A stretch of 64,000 bases of DNA from Frigoriglobus tundricola (GTDB taxonomy: Bacteria > Planctomycetota > Planctomycetia > Gemmatales > Gemmataceae), in the NCBI RefSeq assembly GCF_013128195.2, contig NZ_CP053452.2, positions 1,116,001-1,180,000 of the forward strand, given 5' to 3'. Both the position numbers and the translations under genes were made by a program. The notes under the pieces were generated by a model. It ran no database searches. It was given only the letters and a program-made list of their open reading frames with translations, and had not been told where the DNA came from. Below, in pieces: positions 36,723 to 44,524 of the stretch. Position 1 is the first letter of the stretch. Each line of letters opens with the position of its first letter.

Positions 36723-37582
36723 CGCATTCCCTGACTAGGTCGCGTGCTCCCGTTCCGCGCCCGCGCCGCCCGAAACGGGCGGACGCGGGTGCCATCAATA
36801 CGATTATATTCTGGCGTTCGGACGGTCTCCACCGACGGACATCACACTCACAAACGCACCGCGAGTATTCACCAGAAGCCGTGGCACCAAAGTGAGTTCG
36901 CACCGCACAACGGGGCCGATTCAGCGTCGTTTCCCCTGTTCTTCGGTCGGCGTCGAACAAGCCGCCGAACCCGACAGCAACTCGCGTACCAATTTCCGCC
37001 GCCTTATCTCGTGCTCATTCAACTGCGTCCCATTCTCACCGACGGAGTGGAACGCCACTCAAGCGGCGCGAGAGTTGCACACAACTCGCGCAACAACCGG
37101 AGCATTAGGTTCAACGTGAGCGGGCCAACGGCAACGGGCTCGTTCGGGACGCAACCGCCGATGGGAATTACTCCCCTTTGGAACGCTCTCGAGAGTTACT
37201 TATTTTGGCGGCACAAGAGACCGGCCACACACCAACAATCCGACTATTGTCTCGATAGCTCAGGCCACTCACCCGCTCGGGTAAGGGGGCAACGGCGACC
37301 GGTAAAATTCCCTAAGTGGTTGTGACCGATTTCGCTGCCGCTTGACAGCCCGACGACGTCGCTTGGCCGGAACGCGGGGCGCCGCCCGCGGGTTGGGGTG
37401 GGACGAAGTGACCGGGGGTGCGGAACTCGAGCAGATGGTACGCACGATATCCGCCGAAGAACGGTCACGCGAACGGGAGAAGGCCCGAACGGAACCGCAC
37501 GGCCCCCAAAAGAATCCCCACCCAGTGCCGCTCCCGGACGATCGATTCGCGAAGGGTAGACCAACACCCAGGGTCAGTTACA
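36723..37582. other. Divergent intergenic region between kaiC and the hybrid-kinase genes
   Basis: These 860 bases are lower in G+C than the flanking genes. Short open frames on both strands lack a ribosome site, codon bias or a recognisable product, so I call no gene. The region holds the candidate kai promoter near 36803-36831 and must also hold the promoter of the plus-strand kinase genes. Confidence 0.5.
36803..36831 (-). promoter_or_regulatory. Candidate promoter of the kai operon
   Basis: On the minus strand a perfect TATAAT (36803-36808) lies 17 bp after TGGAGA (36826-36831), which matches TTGACA at four of six positions. It would start a transcript about 70-75 bases before the kaiC ATG. 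A perfect -10 box is uncommon by chance in this G+C-rich sequence. No mapped start supports it. Confidence 0.4.
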
Positions 37583-39532
37583 ATGAGCGTCTTCGAAGCC
37601 CCGGGGGACGCCCCATACGCCCGCCGCCCGGTCCCGCCCGGTTCCGGCGACCGGTCGAGCGACGGAACCCGACTCGCGATGCCCCGATCGTCTCCGCCCA
37701 ACACGTTCCCCGGCGACGGCGAGATGAGCCGCCTGATCCGGGACCACGACTGGTCGTCCACCCCGCTCGGGCCGCTGGCGACCTGGCCGCAGAGCCTCAC
37801 GGTCGCGGTCCGCATCATGCTCGACTCCCGCTACGCCATGTGGCTCGGCTGGGGGCCGTCGCTCACGTTCCTGTACAACGAAGCCTACGCCCGTGCGACT
37901 CTCGGCGCAAAACACCCGTGGGTGCTGGGCCGCCCCTTCCGCGAAGTGTGGGGCGAGATCTGGTCCGACCTGTCCCCCCGAATCGAACGGGTGGTCACCA
38001 CCGGGGAGGCCACCTGGGACGAGGGCCTGCTCCTGTTCCTCGAGCGCCGCGGGTACCCGGAAGAGACGTACCACACGTTCTCTTACAGCCCGCTCCCGGA
38101 CGACGCCGGCGGGATCGGCGGCATGTTGTGCGTGGTGACGGAGGACACCGATCGCACGATCGGCGAGCGCCGGCTGAAGACGCTCCGGGAACTGGCCGCG
38201 CGAACGACGGAGTCGATGATTTCGGCCGAGGCGGCGTGCCGCGCCGCCGCCCGCACCCTCGCCGCCAACCCGAACGATCTCCCGTTCGCTCTGCTCTACC
38301 TGATCGACGCGGACGGCCGTACCGCCCGCCTGGCCGGCACGGCCGGACTGGAGGCCGGATCACCGGCCGCGCCGACCGCCGTCGGGCTCGTGGAACCGTC
38401 CGGCGCCGACGTCTGGCACTTGCGAACCGTGGCCGACACCCGCGAATTGCAGGTCGTGTCCGACGCGGCTCCGCGCCTCGGCGCGGGACCGGTCGGCATC
38501 TATCCCGAGCCGCCGCACACGGCCGTCGTTCTACCCGTTCACAAATCGGGTCAGCACGCACTGGCCGGCTTCTTCGTGGCCGGCATCAGCCCGCGGCGCC
38601 CGCTCGACGACGGCTACCGCGGGTTCCTCGACCTCCTCGTCGGCCAGGTCGCCACGGCCGTCGCCAGCGCCCGCGCCTACGAGGAGGAGCGGAGCCGCGC
38701 CGAAGCCCTGGCCGAACTCGACCGGGCCAAGACCGCGTTCTTCTCGAACGTCAGCCACGAGTTCCGCACCCCGCTCACCCTCATGCTCGGCCCGGTCGAG
38801 GACCTCCTCACCGCCCCGTCCGGCGACGTCGGCCCGGCGGCCCGCGGGGTCCTCGCCGTCGTCCACCGCAACGGCTTGCGGCTCCAGAAACTCGTTAACA
38901 CGCTGCTCGATTTCTCCCGGATCGAGGCGGGCCGGATGCGGGCCTCGTTCGAGGCGACCGACCTCGCCGGCCTCACGGCCGATCTCGCGAGCAACTTCCG
39001 CTCGGCGTGCGAGCGGGCCGGTCTGGAGTTCGTGGTGGACTGCCCGCCGCTGGGCGAACCGGCCTTCGTGGACCGGGACATGTGGGAGAAGCTCGTTCTG
39101 AACCTCGTCTCCAACGCGTTCAAGTTCACGCTCCGGGGCCGCATCGAGGTCCGGCTGCGGCGGGCGGGCGACGGCGCCGCGCTGACCGTCCGCGACACCG
39201 GAACGGGCATCCCCGCGGACCAGATGCCGCACCTGTTCGAACGGTTCTACCGTATCGAGGGCGCGGTCGGGCGCACGCAGGAGGGCTCGGGCATCGGGCT
39301 GGCCCTGGTGCGGGAACTGGCCCGCCAGCACGGCGGCGAGGTCCGGGCCGAGAGCGCGCTCGGGACCGGCAGTACGTTCACGGTCACGATCCCGTTGGGC
39401 TCCGCGCACCTGCCGCCGGACCGCACCGCGCGCGGCACCGCCTCGCACCCGACGACGCGGGCCGCCGCCTTTGTCGAAGAGGCCCTGCGGTGGCTGCCGG
39501 CGTCGGGGGCGGGGGCGCGGGGCCGGCCGTGA
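37583..39532 (+). CDS. Sensor histidine kinase (PAS-GAF-HisKA-HATPase), probably the 5' part of a split hybrid kinase
   Basis: A 649-residue kinase segment. The ATG at 37583 is preferred; the frame is open to 37418. Residues about 45-195 are a PAS-like input domain (HDWSSTPLGPLATWPQSL, YAMWLGWGPSLTFLYNEAY) and a GAF domain follows at about 215-365. The HisKA motif is FFSNVSHEFRTPL, the N box NLVSNAFKFT, G1 DTGTGIP and G2 GSGIGLALV. It ends with EEALRWLP, ten more residues and a stop. The next frame, which begins with a receiver domain, overlaps it by 62 bp in another phase. In hybrid kinases of this layout the receiver normally continues in the same chain, so this is likely one gene interrupted by a frameshift near 39500-39600. 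Confidence 0.88.
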   Translation: MSVFEAPGDAPYARRPVPPGSGDRSSDGTRLAMPRSSPPNTFPGDGEMSRLIRDHDWSSTPLGPLATWPQSLTVAVRIMLDSRYAMWLGWGPSLTFLYNEAYARATLGAKHPWVLGRPFREVWGEIWSDLSPRIERVVTTGEATWDEGLLLFLERRGYPEETYHTFSYSPLPDDAGGIGGMLCVVTEDTDRTIGERRLKTLRELAARTTESMISAEAACRAAARTLAANPNDLPFALLYLIDADGRTARLAGTAGLEAGSPAAPTAVGLVEPSGADVWHLRTVADTRELQVVSDAAPRLGAGPVGIYPEPPHTAVVLPVHKSGQHALAGFFVAGISPRRPLDDGYRGFLDLLVGQVATAVASARAYEEERSRAEALAELDRAKTAFFSNVSHEFRTPLTLMLGPVEDLLTAPSGDVGPAARGVLAVVHRNGLRLQKLVNTLLDFSRIEAGRMRASFEATDLAGLTADLASNFRSACERAGLEFVVDCPPLGEPAFVDRDMWEKLVLNLVSNAFKFTLRGRIEVRLRRAGDGAALTVRDTGTGIPADQMPHLFERFYRIEGAVGRTQEGSGIGLALVRELARQHGGEVRAESALGTGSTFTVTIPLGSAHLPPDRTARGTASHPTTRAAAFVEEALRWLPASGAGARGRP

Positions 39533-42473
39533 GCGGCGAAGGGACCGGGCCCACGCGACGCACGCGACGCGCGCGACGAGGGGCGCGCCACCCCTCCGCC
39601 CGCGACCGAGCCCGCGCGTCCTTCTGGCGGACGACAACGCCGACATGCGCGACTACGTCCGCCGCTTGCTCGCCGAGCGGTACGACGTGGAAGTAGTCAC
39701 GAACGGGGCCGACGCGCTAGCCGCCGCCCGGCGGGCCTGCCCCGACCTCGTCCTGTCCGACGTGATGATGCCGGTCCTCGACGGGTTCGGGCTGTTGAGC
39801 GAGTTGCGGGCCGACCCCGCCACCGCCGGGGTGCCCGTCCTGCTCGTCTCGGCCCGGGCGGGCGAAGAGGCCCGCGTGGAGGGGCTCCGGGCCGGGGCCG
39901 ACGACTACCTGACCAAGCCGTTCGGCGCGCGGGAGCTGTTGGCCCGTGTCGAGGCCCACCTGGCGCTGGCCCGGCTGCGGCGCGACACCGAGCAGCGGGC
40001 GCGCACCATCCTGGAGTCGATCACCGACGCCTTCTTCGCCCTCGATCGGGAGTGGCGGTTCACCTACGTGAACCGCCACGCGGAGGCCGCCCTCGCCCGC
40101 ACCCGGGCCGACCTGGTGGGCAAAAACCTGTGGGCGGAGTACGCCCCGGCGGTGGGAACCGCGTTCCACGTCGAGCTCCTCCGCGCGGCGGCGGAACACG
40201 TGAGCGTGAGCTTCGAGGACTATTACCCGCCGCACGGCCGCTGGTACGAGGTGCGGGCGTACCCGTCCGCGGCGGGCCTGTCGGTGTACTTCCGCGACAT
40301 CTCCGAGCGGAAGCGGGTGGCCGCGGGGGAGCGGTTCCTGGCCGAAGCGGGCGCGGTGCTGGCGTCCTCCCTCGATTACGAGACGACGCTCGCCGCCGTG
40401 GTCCGGTTGGCCGTTCCGGCCCTGGCCGACTGGTGCAGCGTCTTCCTCGTGGACGCCGGGAACGGTCTCCGGCAGATCGCCGCCGCGCACCCGGACCCGG
40501 CCCTGGTGGAACGGGCCGAGGAGATGACCCGCCGCTACCCGCCGCACCCCGAGGACGCGACGGGGATCGGCGGCGTGATCCGCACCGGGGAGCCGCGCCT
40601 GGTGCCCGACCTGACCGACGCGCTGCTCGCCGCCTCGGCCCGCGACCCGGACCACCTCGCCCTGCTGCGCGAAATCGGCCCCCGGTCCGTGATGATCGTG
40701 CCGCTGACCGCCCGGGACCGGGTGCTGGGCGCGATCACGTTCGTCTACGCCGAAACCGGTCGGCGGTACGAGGCGCGGGACCTCGCGCTGGCCCAGGAAC
40801 TGGGCCGGCGCGCGGCCCTGGCGGTGGACAACGCCCGGCTGTACCACGCGAGCGCGGACGCGCTCCACCGGTTGGGCGTCCTCGTGGAGGCGTCGGGGCT
40901 GCTGACCCGGTCGCTGGAACTGCCCGCCGTTCAGGCCGCGGTCCTCGACCTGTCCCACCGCCTGATCGCCGCCGACGCCTACGCGGTGTGGCAGTTCGAC
41001 GCGGGCGCGGAGGAGTGGCGGATCGCCAGTTCCGCCAACCTGTCCGACACGTACCTGAGCGAGGCGGGCCGGATCCCGGGGACCGACCGCATGTCCGATC
41101 GGCCGATCGTAGAAGAGGACGCCCAGGGCGCCGCCCGGCTGGAGGGGCGGCGCCGGGCGTACCGGGCCGAGGGCATCGAATCGCTGTTGGCCGTACCCCT
41201 GCGGGTCCACAGCTCGGTGGCCGGCACGCTGGTCTTCTATTACAAGACGCGGCGGCGGTTCGACGACGTGACGGTGCGGGTCGCCAGCGCCCTCGCGGAC
41301 CTGTCGGGCGCGGCGCTCGGCACGGCGGAACTGTACCAGCGCGAGAGGGCGTCCCGGCACCGGGCCGAAGAGGCGGACCGCGCGAAGGACGAGTTCCTCG
41401 CCCTGCTCGGCCACGAGCTGCGCAACCCGATCGCCCCGATCAAGTACGCCCTCCAGATCCTCGAACTCAAGGGCGACGACCCGGCGGCCGCGGCGCGGGC
41501 GCGGGCGATGATCGACCGCCAGGCGACGCACCTGACGCGCCTGGTCGAAGAGCTGCTCGACGCCTCGCGGATCGCGCGGGGCAAGGTGCGGCTGACGGTC
41601 GAACGACTGGACCTCGTCGCCCTGGTGCGCACCGCCGTGGAGGACCACCGGGCCGGCGTGGAGAAAGCCGGGCTGAGTCTGGAGGTCGCCGCGCCGGCGC
41701 ACCCCCTGCGCATGCGCGGCGACTCGGCCCGGTTGACGCAGGTGGTCACCAACCTGCTCGCCAACGCGGCGAAGTTTACCCCCGCCGGTGGGAGCGTGAC
41801 CGTCCGGCTCCACGCTCTGGCGGGCGAAGCGGTCCTGACTGTCTCGGACACCGGCATCGGGCTCGCCGAGCCGGACCTGCCCGCCGTGTTCCACCCCTTC
41901 TACCAGGTGAACGCCGACCCGGCCCGGACGAAGGGCGGACTGGGGCTCGGTCTGGCCGTCGTGAGAGGGCTGATCGAGTTGCACGGCGGCCGGGTCCACG
42001 CGACGAGCCCCGGGCTCCAGAAGGGCTCGGCGTTCACCGTTTACCTGCCGCTCGACGACACGACTTCGGTGCCGGCACCCGGTCCGGCGCGCGCCAGGGC
42101 CGCCGGCGGCGGCCGGCGGCTCGTGATCGTCGAGGACAGTGTGGACTCGGCCGAGTCGCTCGCGGAAGTGCTGGGGCTGAAGGGGTTCACGGTGTCGATC
42201 GCCACCACCGGCCCGGACGGGGTCGCGCTGTGCCAGCGCGAGCGCCCGGACGGCGTCGTGTGCGACATCGGGCTGCCCGGGATGACGGGCTTCGACGTGG
42301 CCCGCGCCCTGCGGGCCGACCCGCGCACCGCCGGCGCGGTCCTGGTCGCGGTGAGCGGGTACGCCCAGGAGGAGGACCGGCGGAAGGCCGCCCAGGCCGG
42401 GTTCGACGCGCTCCTCGCCAAACCCGCCGACATCGAACACCTGGTCGGGTTACTGGCGCGGCCCCGTGGCTGA
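39471..42473 (+). CDS. Hybrid histidine kinase (REC-PAS-GAF-GAF-HisKA-HATPase-REC), probably the 3' part of a split gene
   Basis: Up to 1000 residues, but the start is doubtful. The only upstream start is TTG at 39471, and the first 47 residues are an Arg-rich, shadow-like run. The receiver domain begins at about residue 49 (RVLLADDNADMRDYV; phospho-acceptor Asp in LVLSDVMMP; Lys in LTKPFGA). A PAS domain is at about 175-290, two GAF domains at about 305-465 and 470-625, HisKA with FLALLGHELRNPI, HATPase with NLLANAAKFT, DTGIGL and GGLGLGLAV, and a second receiver (EDSVDSAES, VVCDIGLPGMTGF). It follows the previous kinase frame with a phase change. It reads either as a separately translated protein or, more likely, as the continuation of that one. 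Confidence 0.85.
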   Translation: MSKRPCGGCRRRGRGRGAGRERRRDRAHATHATRATRGAPPLRPRPSPRVLLADDNADMRDYVRRLLAERYDVEVVTNGADALAAARRACPDLVLSDVMMPVLDGFGLLSELRADPATAGVPVLLVSARAGEEARVEGLRAGADDYLTKPFGARELLARVEAHLALARLRRDTEQRARTILESITDAFFALDREWRFTYVNRHAEAALARTRADLVGKNLWAEYAPAVGTAFHVELLRAAAEHVSVSFEDYYPPHGRWYEVRAYPSAAGLSVYFRDISERKRVAAGERFLAEAGAVLASSLDYETTLAAVVRLAVPALADWCSVFLVDAGNGLRQIAAAHPDPALVERAEEMTRRYPPHPEDATGIGGVIRTGEPRLVPDLTDALLAASARDPDHLALLREIGPRSVMIVPLTARDRVLGAITFVYAETGRRYEARDLALAQELGRRAALAVDNARLYHASADALHRLGVLVEASGLLTRSLELPAVQAAVLDLSHRLIAADAYAVWQFDAGAEEWRIASSANLSDTYLSEAGRIPGTDRMSDRPIVEEDAQGAARLEGRRRAYRAEGIESLLAVPLRVHSSVAGTLVFYYKTRRRFDDVTVRVASALADLSGAALGTAELYQRERASRHRAEEADRAKDEFLALLGHELRNPIAPIKYALQILELKGDDPAAAARARAMIDRQATHLTRLVEELLDASRIARGKVRLTVERLDLVALVRTAVEDHRAGVEKAGLSLEVAAPAHPLRMRGDSARLTQVVTNLLANAAKFTPAGGSVTVRLHALAGEAVLTVSDTGIGLAEPDLPAVFHPFYQVNADPARTKGGLGLGLAVVRGLIELHGGRVHATSPGLQKGSAFTVYLPLDDTTSVPAPGPARARAAGGGRRLVIVEDSVDSAESLAEVLGLKGFTVSIATTGPDGVALCQRERPDGVVCDIGLPGMTGFDVARALRADPRTAGAVLVAVSGYAQEEDRRKAAQAGFDALLAKPADIEHLVGLLARPRG

Positions 42474-42640
42474 GCGCCCGACCGATGATCTACTGATCGC
42501 ACGTCTTTACATCAAGTCAACCACTTGGGTTATTTACAGCCGGCGCTACCGTCGCTACAATCGCTCGCACCATCATCTTTGGTGGCACCGGTGCTACTTG
42601 AGCGACGGTGACTATTCTCTTCCCCGTCTGAGGTGTCGAG

Positions 42641-43399
42641 ATGAAACGCCCACGGTTGGTCCCACTGGTGAGGGGGGTGCTCGTCGCCATCGCGACCTGC
42701 GCCGCCACCTCGTCCGCTCGGGCGGACCTCACTCTCGAATTCGGGTCCGGCTCGCAAACGTACACCGCATCTGTCGCGAACGGTACGAGCGCCACGAGCG
42801 TGACGGTCGGGGACTTTACGGTCGCCTACACCGTGCACTTCGCGGAGGTCCCGTCGTACGTGTTCGGCATTCCTGGTGGGTACGCCGATACGCTCAGTTT
42901 AGACGTGACGGCGGTCAAGGGGTCCACAAGTGGTGCATCAAACAATCTCTCGTTCGACTTGATTAACACGGGCTTGGCGACCCCGTTTCCCGAGGGGCCG
43001 GCGGGGTACACCCTTCTCACGAGTTACGTGACTGCGAACAGTGTGAGCGGGAGCAGCGGAACGCAGGTCGGAACCGATGAGATTTACTCTAGCCCGCCGA
43101 TGGCGCCGCTCCAGCTTTCGTCGGGAACGTTCACCTACGGGGCCGCTCCGAACGGAGGCGCAATCGCCTTCGACTTCCTCAATGGCATAGGCGCTCCTTT
43201 TTACTCGCTGGAGACAAGAGGCGCAGAAATCGACGCGGTGAACGGCGGCTCGGTCGGATTTACGGCCAGTGCTCAGATCATCTTCGTTCCGGAGCCGTCT
43301 GGCGTGACCGCCGCGCTGACCGGGTTCCCGTGCATGGGTCTCGTGCTCGCCCTCGGGCACCGGCTGCGTCGCGCCGGTCAGGTCGCGACCGCTGCCTAA
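42641..43399 (+). CDS. PEP-CTERM sorting-domain protein
   Basis: A 252-residue exported protein. A signal peptide covers residues 1-28 (ending SSARA). The mature part is Ser/Thr/Gly-rich and beta-like with no catalytic motif. The C-terminus has the PEP-CTERM layout: VPEPS at 216-220, a hydrophobic helix, then the basic RLRR. Such proteins are cut by an exosortase and are tied to exopolysaccharide in the bacteria that carry them. GAGGTG lies before the ATG. The convergent neighbour is a polysaccharide export lipoprotein, which fits that link. No exosortase is in the window. Confidence 0.85.
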   Translation: MKRPRLVPLVRGVLVAIATCAATSSARADLTLEFGSGSQTYTASVANGTSATSVTVGDFTVAYTVHFAEVPSYVFGIPGGYADTLSLDVTAVKGSTSGASNNLSFDLINTGLATPFPEGPAGYTLLTSYVTANSVSGSSGTQVGTDEIYSSPPMAPLQLSSGTFTYGAAPNGGAIAFDFLNGIGAPFYSLETRGAEIDAVNGGSVGFTASAQIIFVPEPSGVTAALTGFPCMGLVLALGHRLRRAGQVATAA

Positions 43400-43479
43400 T
43401 GGCCCTCTCATGACGCGCCCCGGTCCGGTGGGCCGAGGTGCGTGAACGACTCATGCTCTTGGATGGGCGGCCGCCCCCC

Positions 43480-43559
43480 GGCCGGGTTCGATGCCCATTG
43501 TGCCCTACCCCGCCGACACCGAACCCCTGGTCGGGTCACTGGCGCGGCCCCGTTGCTGA
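43480..43559 (+). pseudogene. Decayed copy of the receiver-domain tail of the upstream hybrid kinase
   Basis: The last 50 bases (43510-43559) match the end of the hybrid-kinase gene (42424-42473) at 46 of 50 positions without gaps, including the stop. A second block, GGCCGGGTTCGA, is shared at 43480 and 42395. The distance between blocks differs by one base, so the reading frame is broken. All four differences in the 50-base block change the amino acid, as expected of a non-functional copy. It overlaps the 3' end of the polysaccharide export gene on the other strand. Confidence 0.75.
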
Positions 43560-44381
43560 AGCGTCCGGCACAACGATTTGCGGTCCGCACCCGGCCGCCG
43601 TACACGCGGCACCGAAGCACGAGAGCTGCGGCCGGTTGCACGGCCCGTCCTTCTGGCACCGGGCGGGTAGCACGCCTTCGAAGGTGCCCTTGCTCGGTAC
43701 GAAGATGCGGTCGCCGGGGTGCAGTTGGTAGTTCGTCGTGGTGTCGCCGAGTTGCACGATGTTCGTGTAACACACCGGGTAGACGACCCGGCAGCCCTCG
43801 GGCGTGGTCGGGCGGGCCAGAATGATGTTCTGCGGCGACGCCCGCTTCGTCGGCCCGCCGGCCTGTGTGATCGCGGAGAGGACCGTGTCGCGGCCGGTAA
43901 TCGGGAACGCGCCCGGCGCGTTCACTTCGCCGAGGACGTAGAAGACCTTCCCGGGCCGCGTGAGTTGCCGCACCGTGATCGGAACGACGGTCTTCTCCTT
44001 CGCCTTGATCGCCTCGCGCACGATCACCTCAACGTCCACCAGTGTCTTCCCGGCCACCACCGGGCGGCCGTACTTACCGAGATCGACGGTCCCGTCCGGC
44101 TGCACCACCTGGTCCGGCGGCAGTCGCAACGGCGAGTCGAGTTCGACGGGCTGAACCAGTAACGTGTCGCCGGGTTCCACGACGTGCGTCGGCAGGAGCT
44201 CCAGCGCCAGTTCCCGCGGCACGGGGGCGGGGACCGGCGCCGTATCGCGGATCGCCTTCGCGTCCTTGCTCAACGGGTTCGCCGGCGAGGAAAAGCCGAG
44301 TGATTCACCGACCGTCGAACACCCCGCCGCAACGAGCAGGATGAGACCGGCCGGAAGCCCCAGACGGATGGACTTGCCCAT
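43536..44381 (-). CDS. Polysaccharide export outer-membrane lipoprotein (Wza-like, poly-export and SLBB domains)
   Basis: A 281-residue lipoprotein. The lipobox is VAAGC with Cys21. A polysaccharide biosynthesis/export domain begins near residue 60 (HVVEPGDTLLVQPVELDSPL) and continues with VVQPDGTVDLGKYG. An SLBB domain follows at about 140-225 (FYVLGEVNAPGAFPITG, LHPGDRIFVP). The C-terminal 50 residues are Cys-rich (CQKDGPCNR, CFGAACTAAGCG), which is unusual for Wza homologues. GGAGG lies before the ATG at 44381. The final eight codons and the stop lie inside the antisense of the receiver-tail remnant, so the gene end appears to have been reshaped by that insertion. It probably forms part of a polysaccharide export channel. 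Confidence 0.88.
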   Translation of the reverse strand: MGKSIRLGLPAGLILLVAAGCSTVGESLGFSSPANPLSKDAKAIRDTAPVPAPVPRELALELLPTHVVEPGDTLLVQPVELDSPLRLPPDQVVQPDGTVDLGKYGRPVVAGKTLVDVEVIVREAIKAKEKTVVPITVRQLTRPGKVFYVLGEVNAPGAFPITGRDTVLSAITQAGGPTKRASPQNIILARPTTPEGCRVVYPVCYTNIVQLGDTTTNYQLHPGDRIFVPSKGTFEGVLPARCQKDGPCNRPQLSCFGAACTAAGCGPQIVVPDASATGPRQ

Positions 44382-44524
44382 AACACCGATTCCTCCAACT
44401 TTACGAATTGTCGATGTTATCGGGCCGTTACGCATTTTCTCTTGAACCGTTCCAACCCTCCCTTTTGATCTTCCCCATTTTCCCGACACGATCTGCGTTC
44501 GCCTCCCGCAGAGCCCCCAATCGA

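Noticed and set aside
36744-37325. 193-residue plus-strand frame in the kai/kinase spacer
   Set aside because: No ribosome site, no codon bias, no domain; the region is more likely regulatory.
39717-42440. 907-residue minus-strand frame opposite the second hybrid kinase
   Set aside because: Antisense shadow; all kinase, GAF and receiver motifs are on the plus strand.
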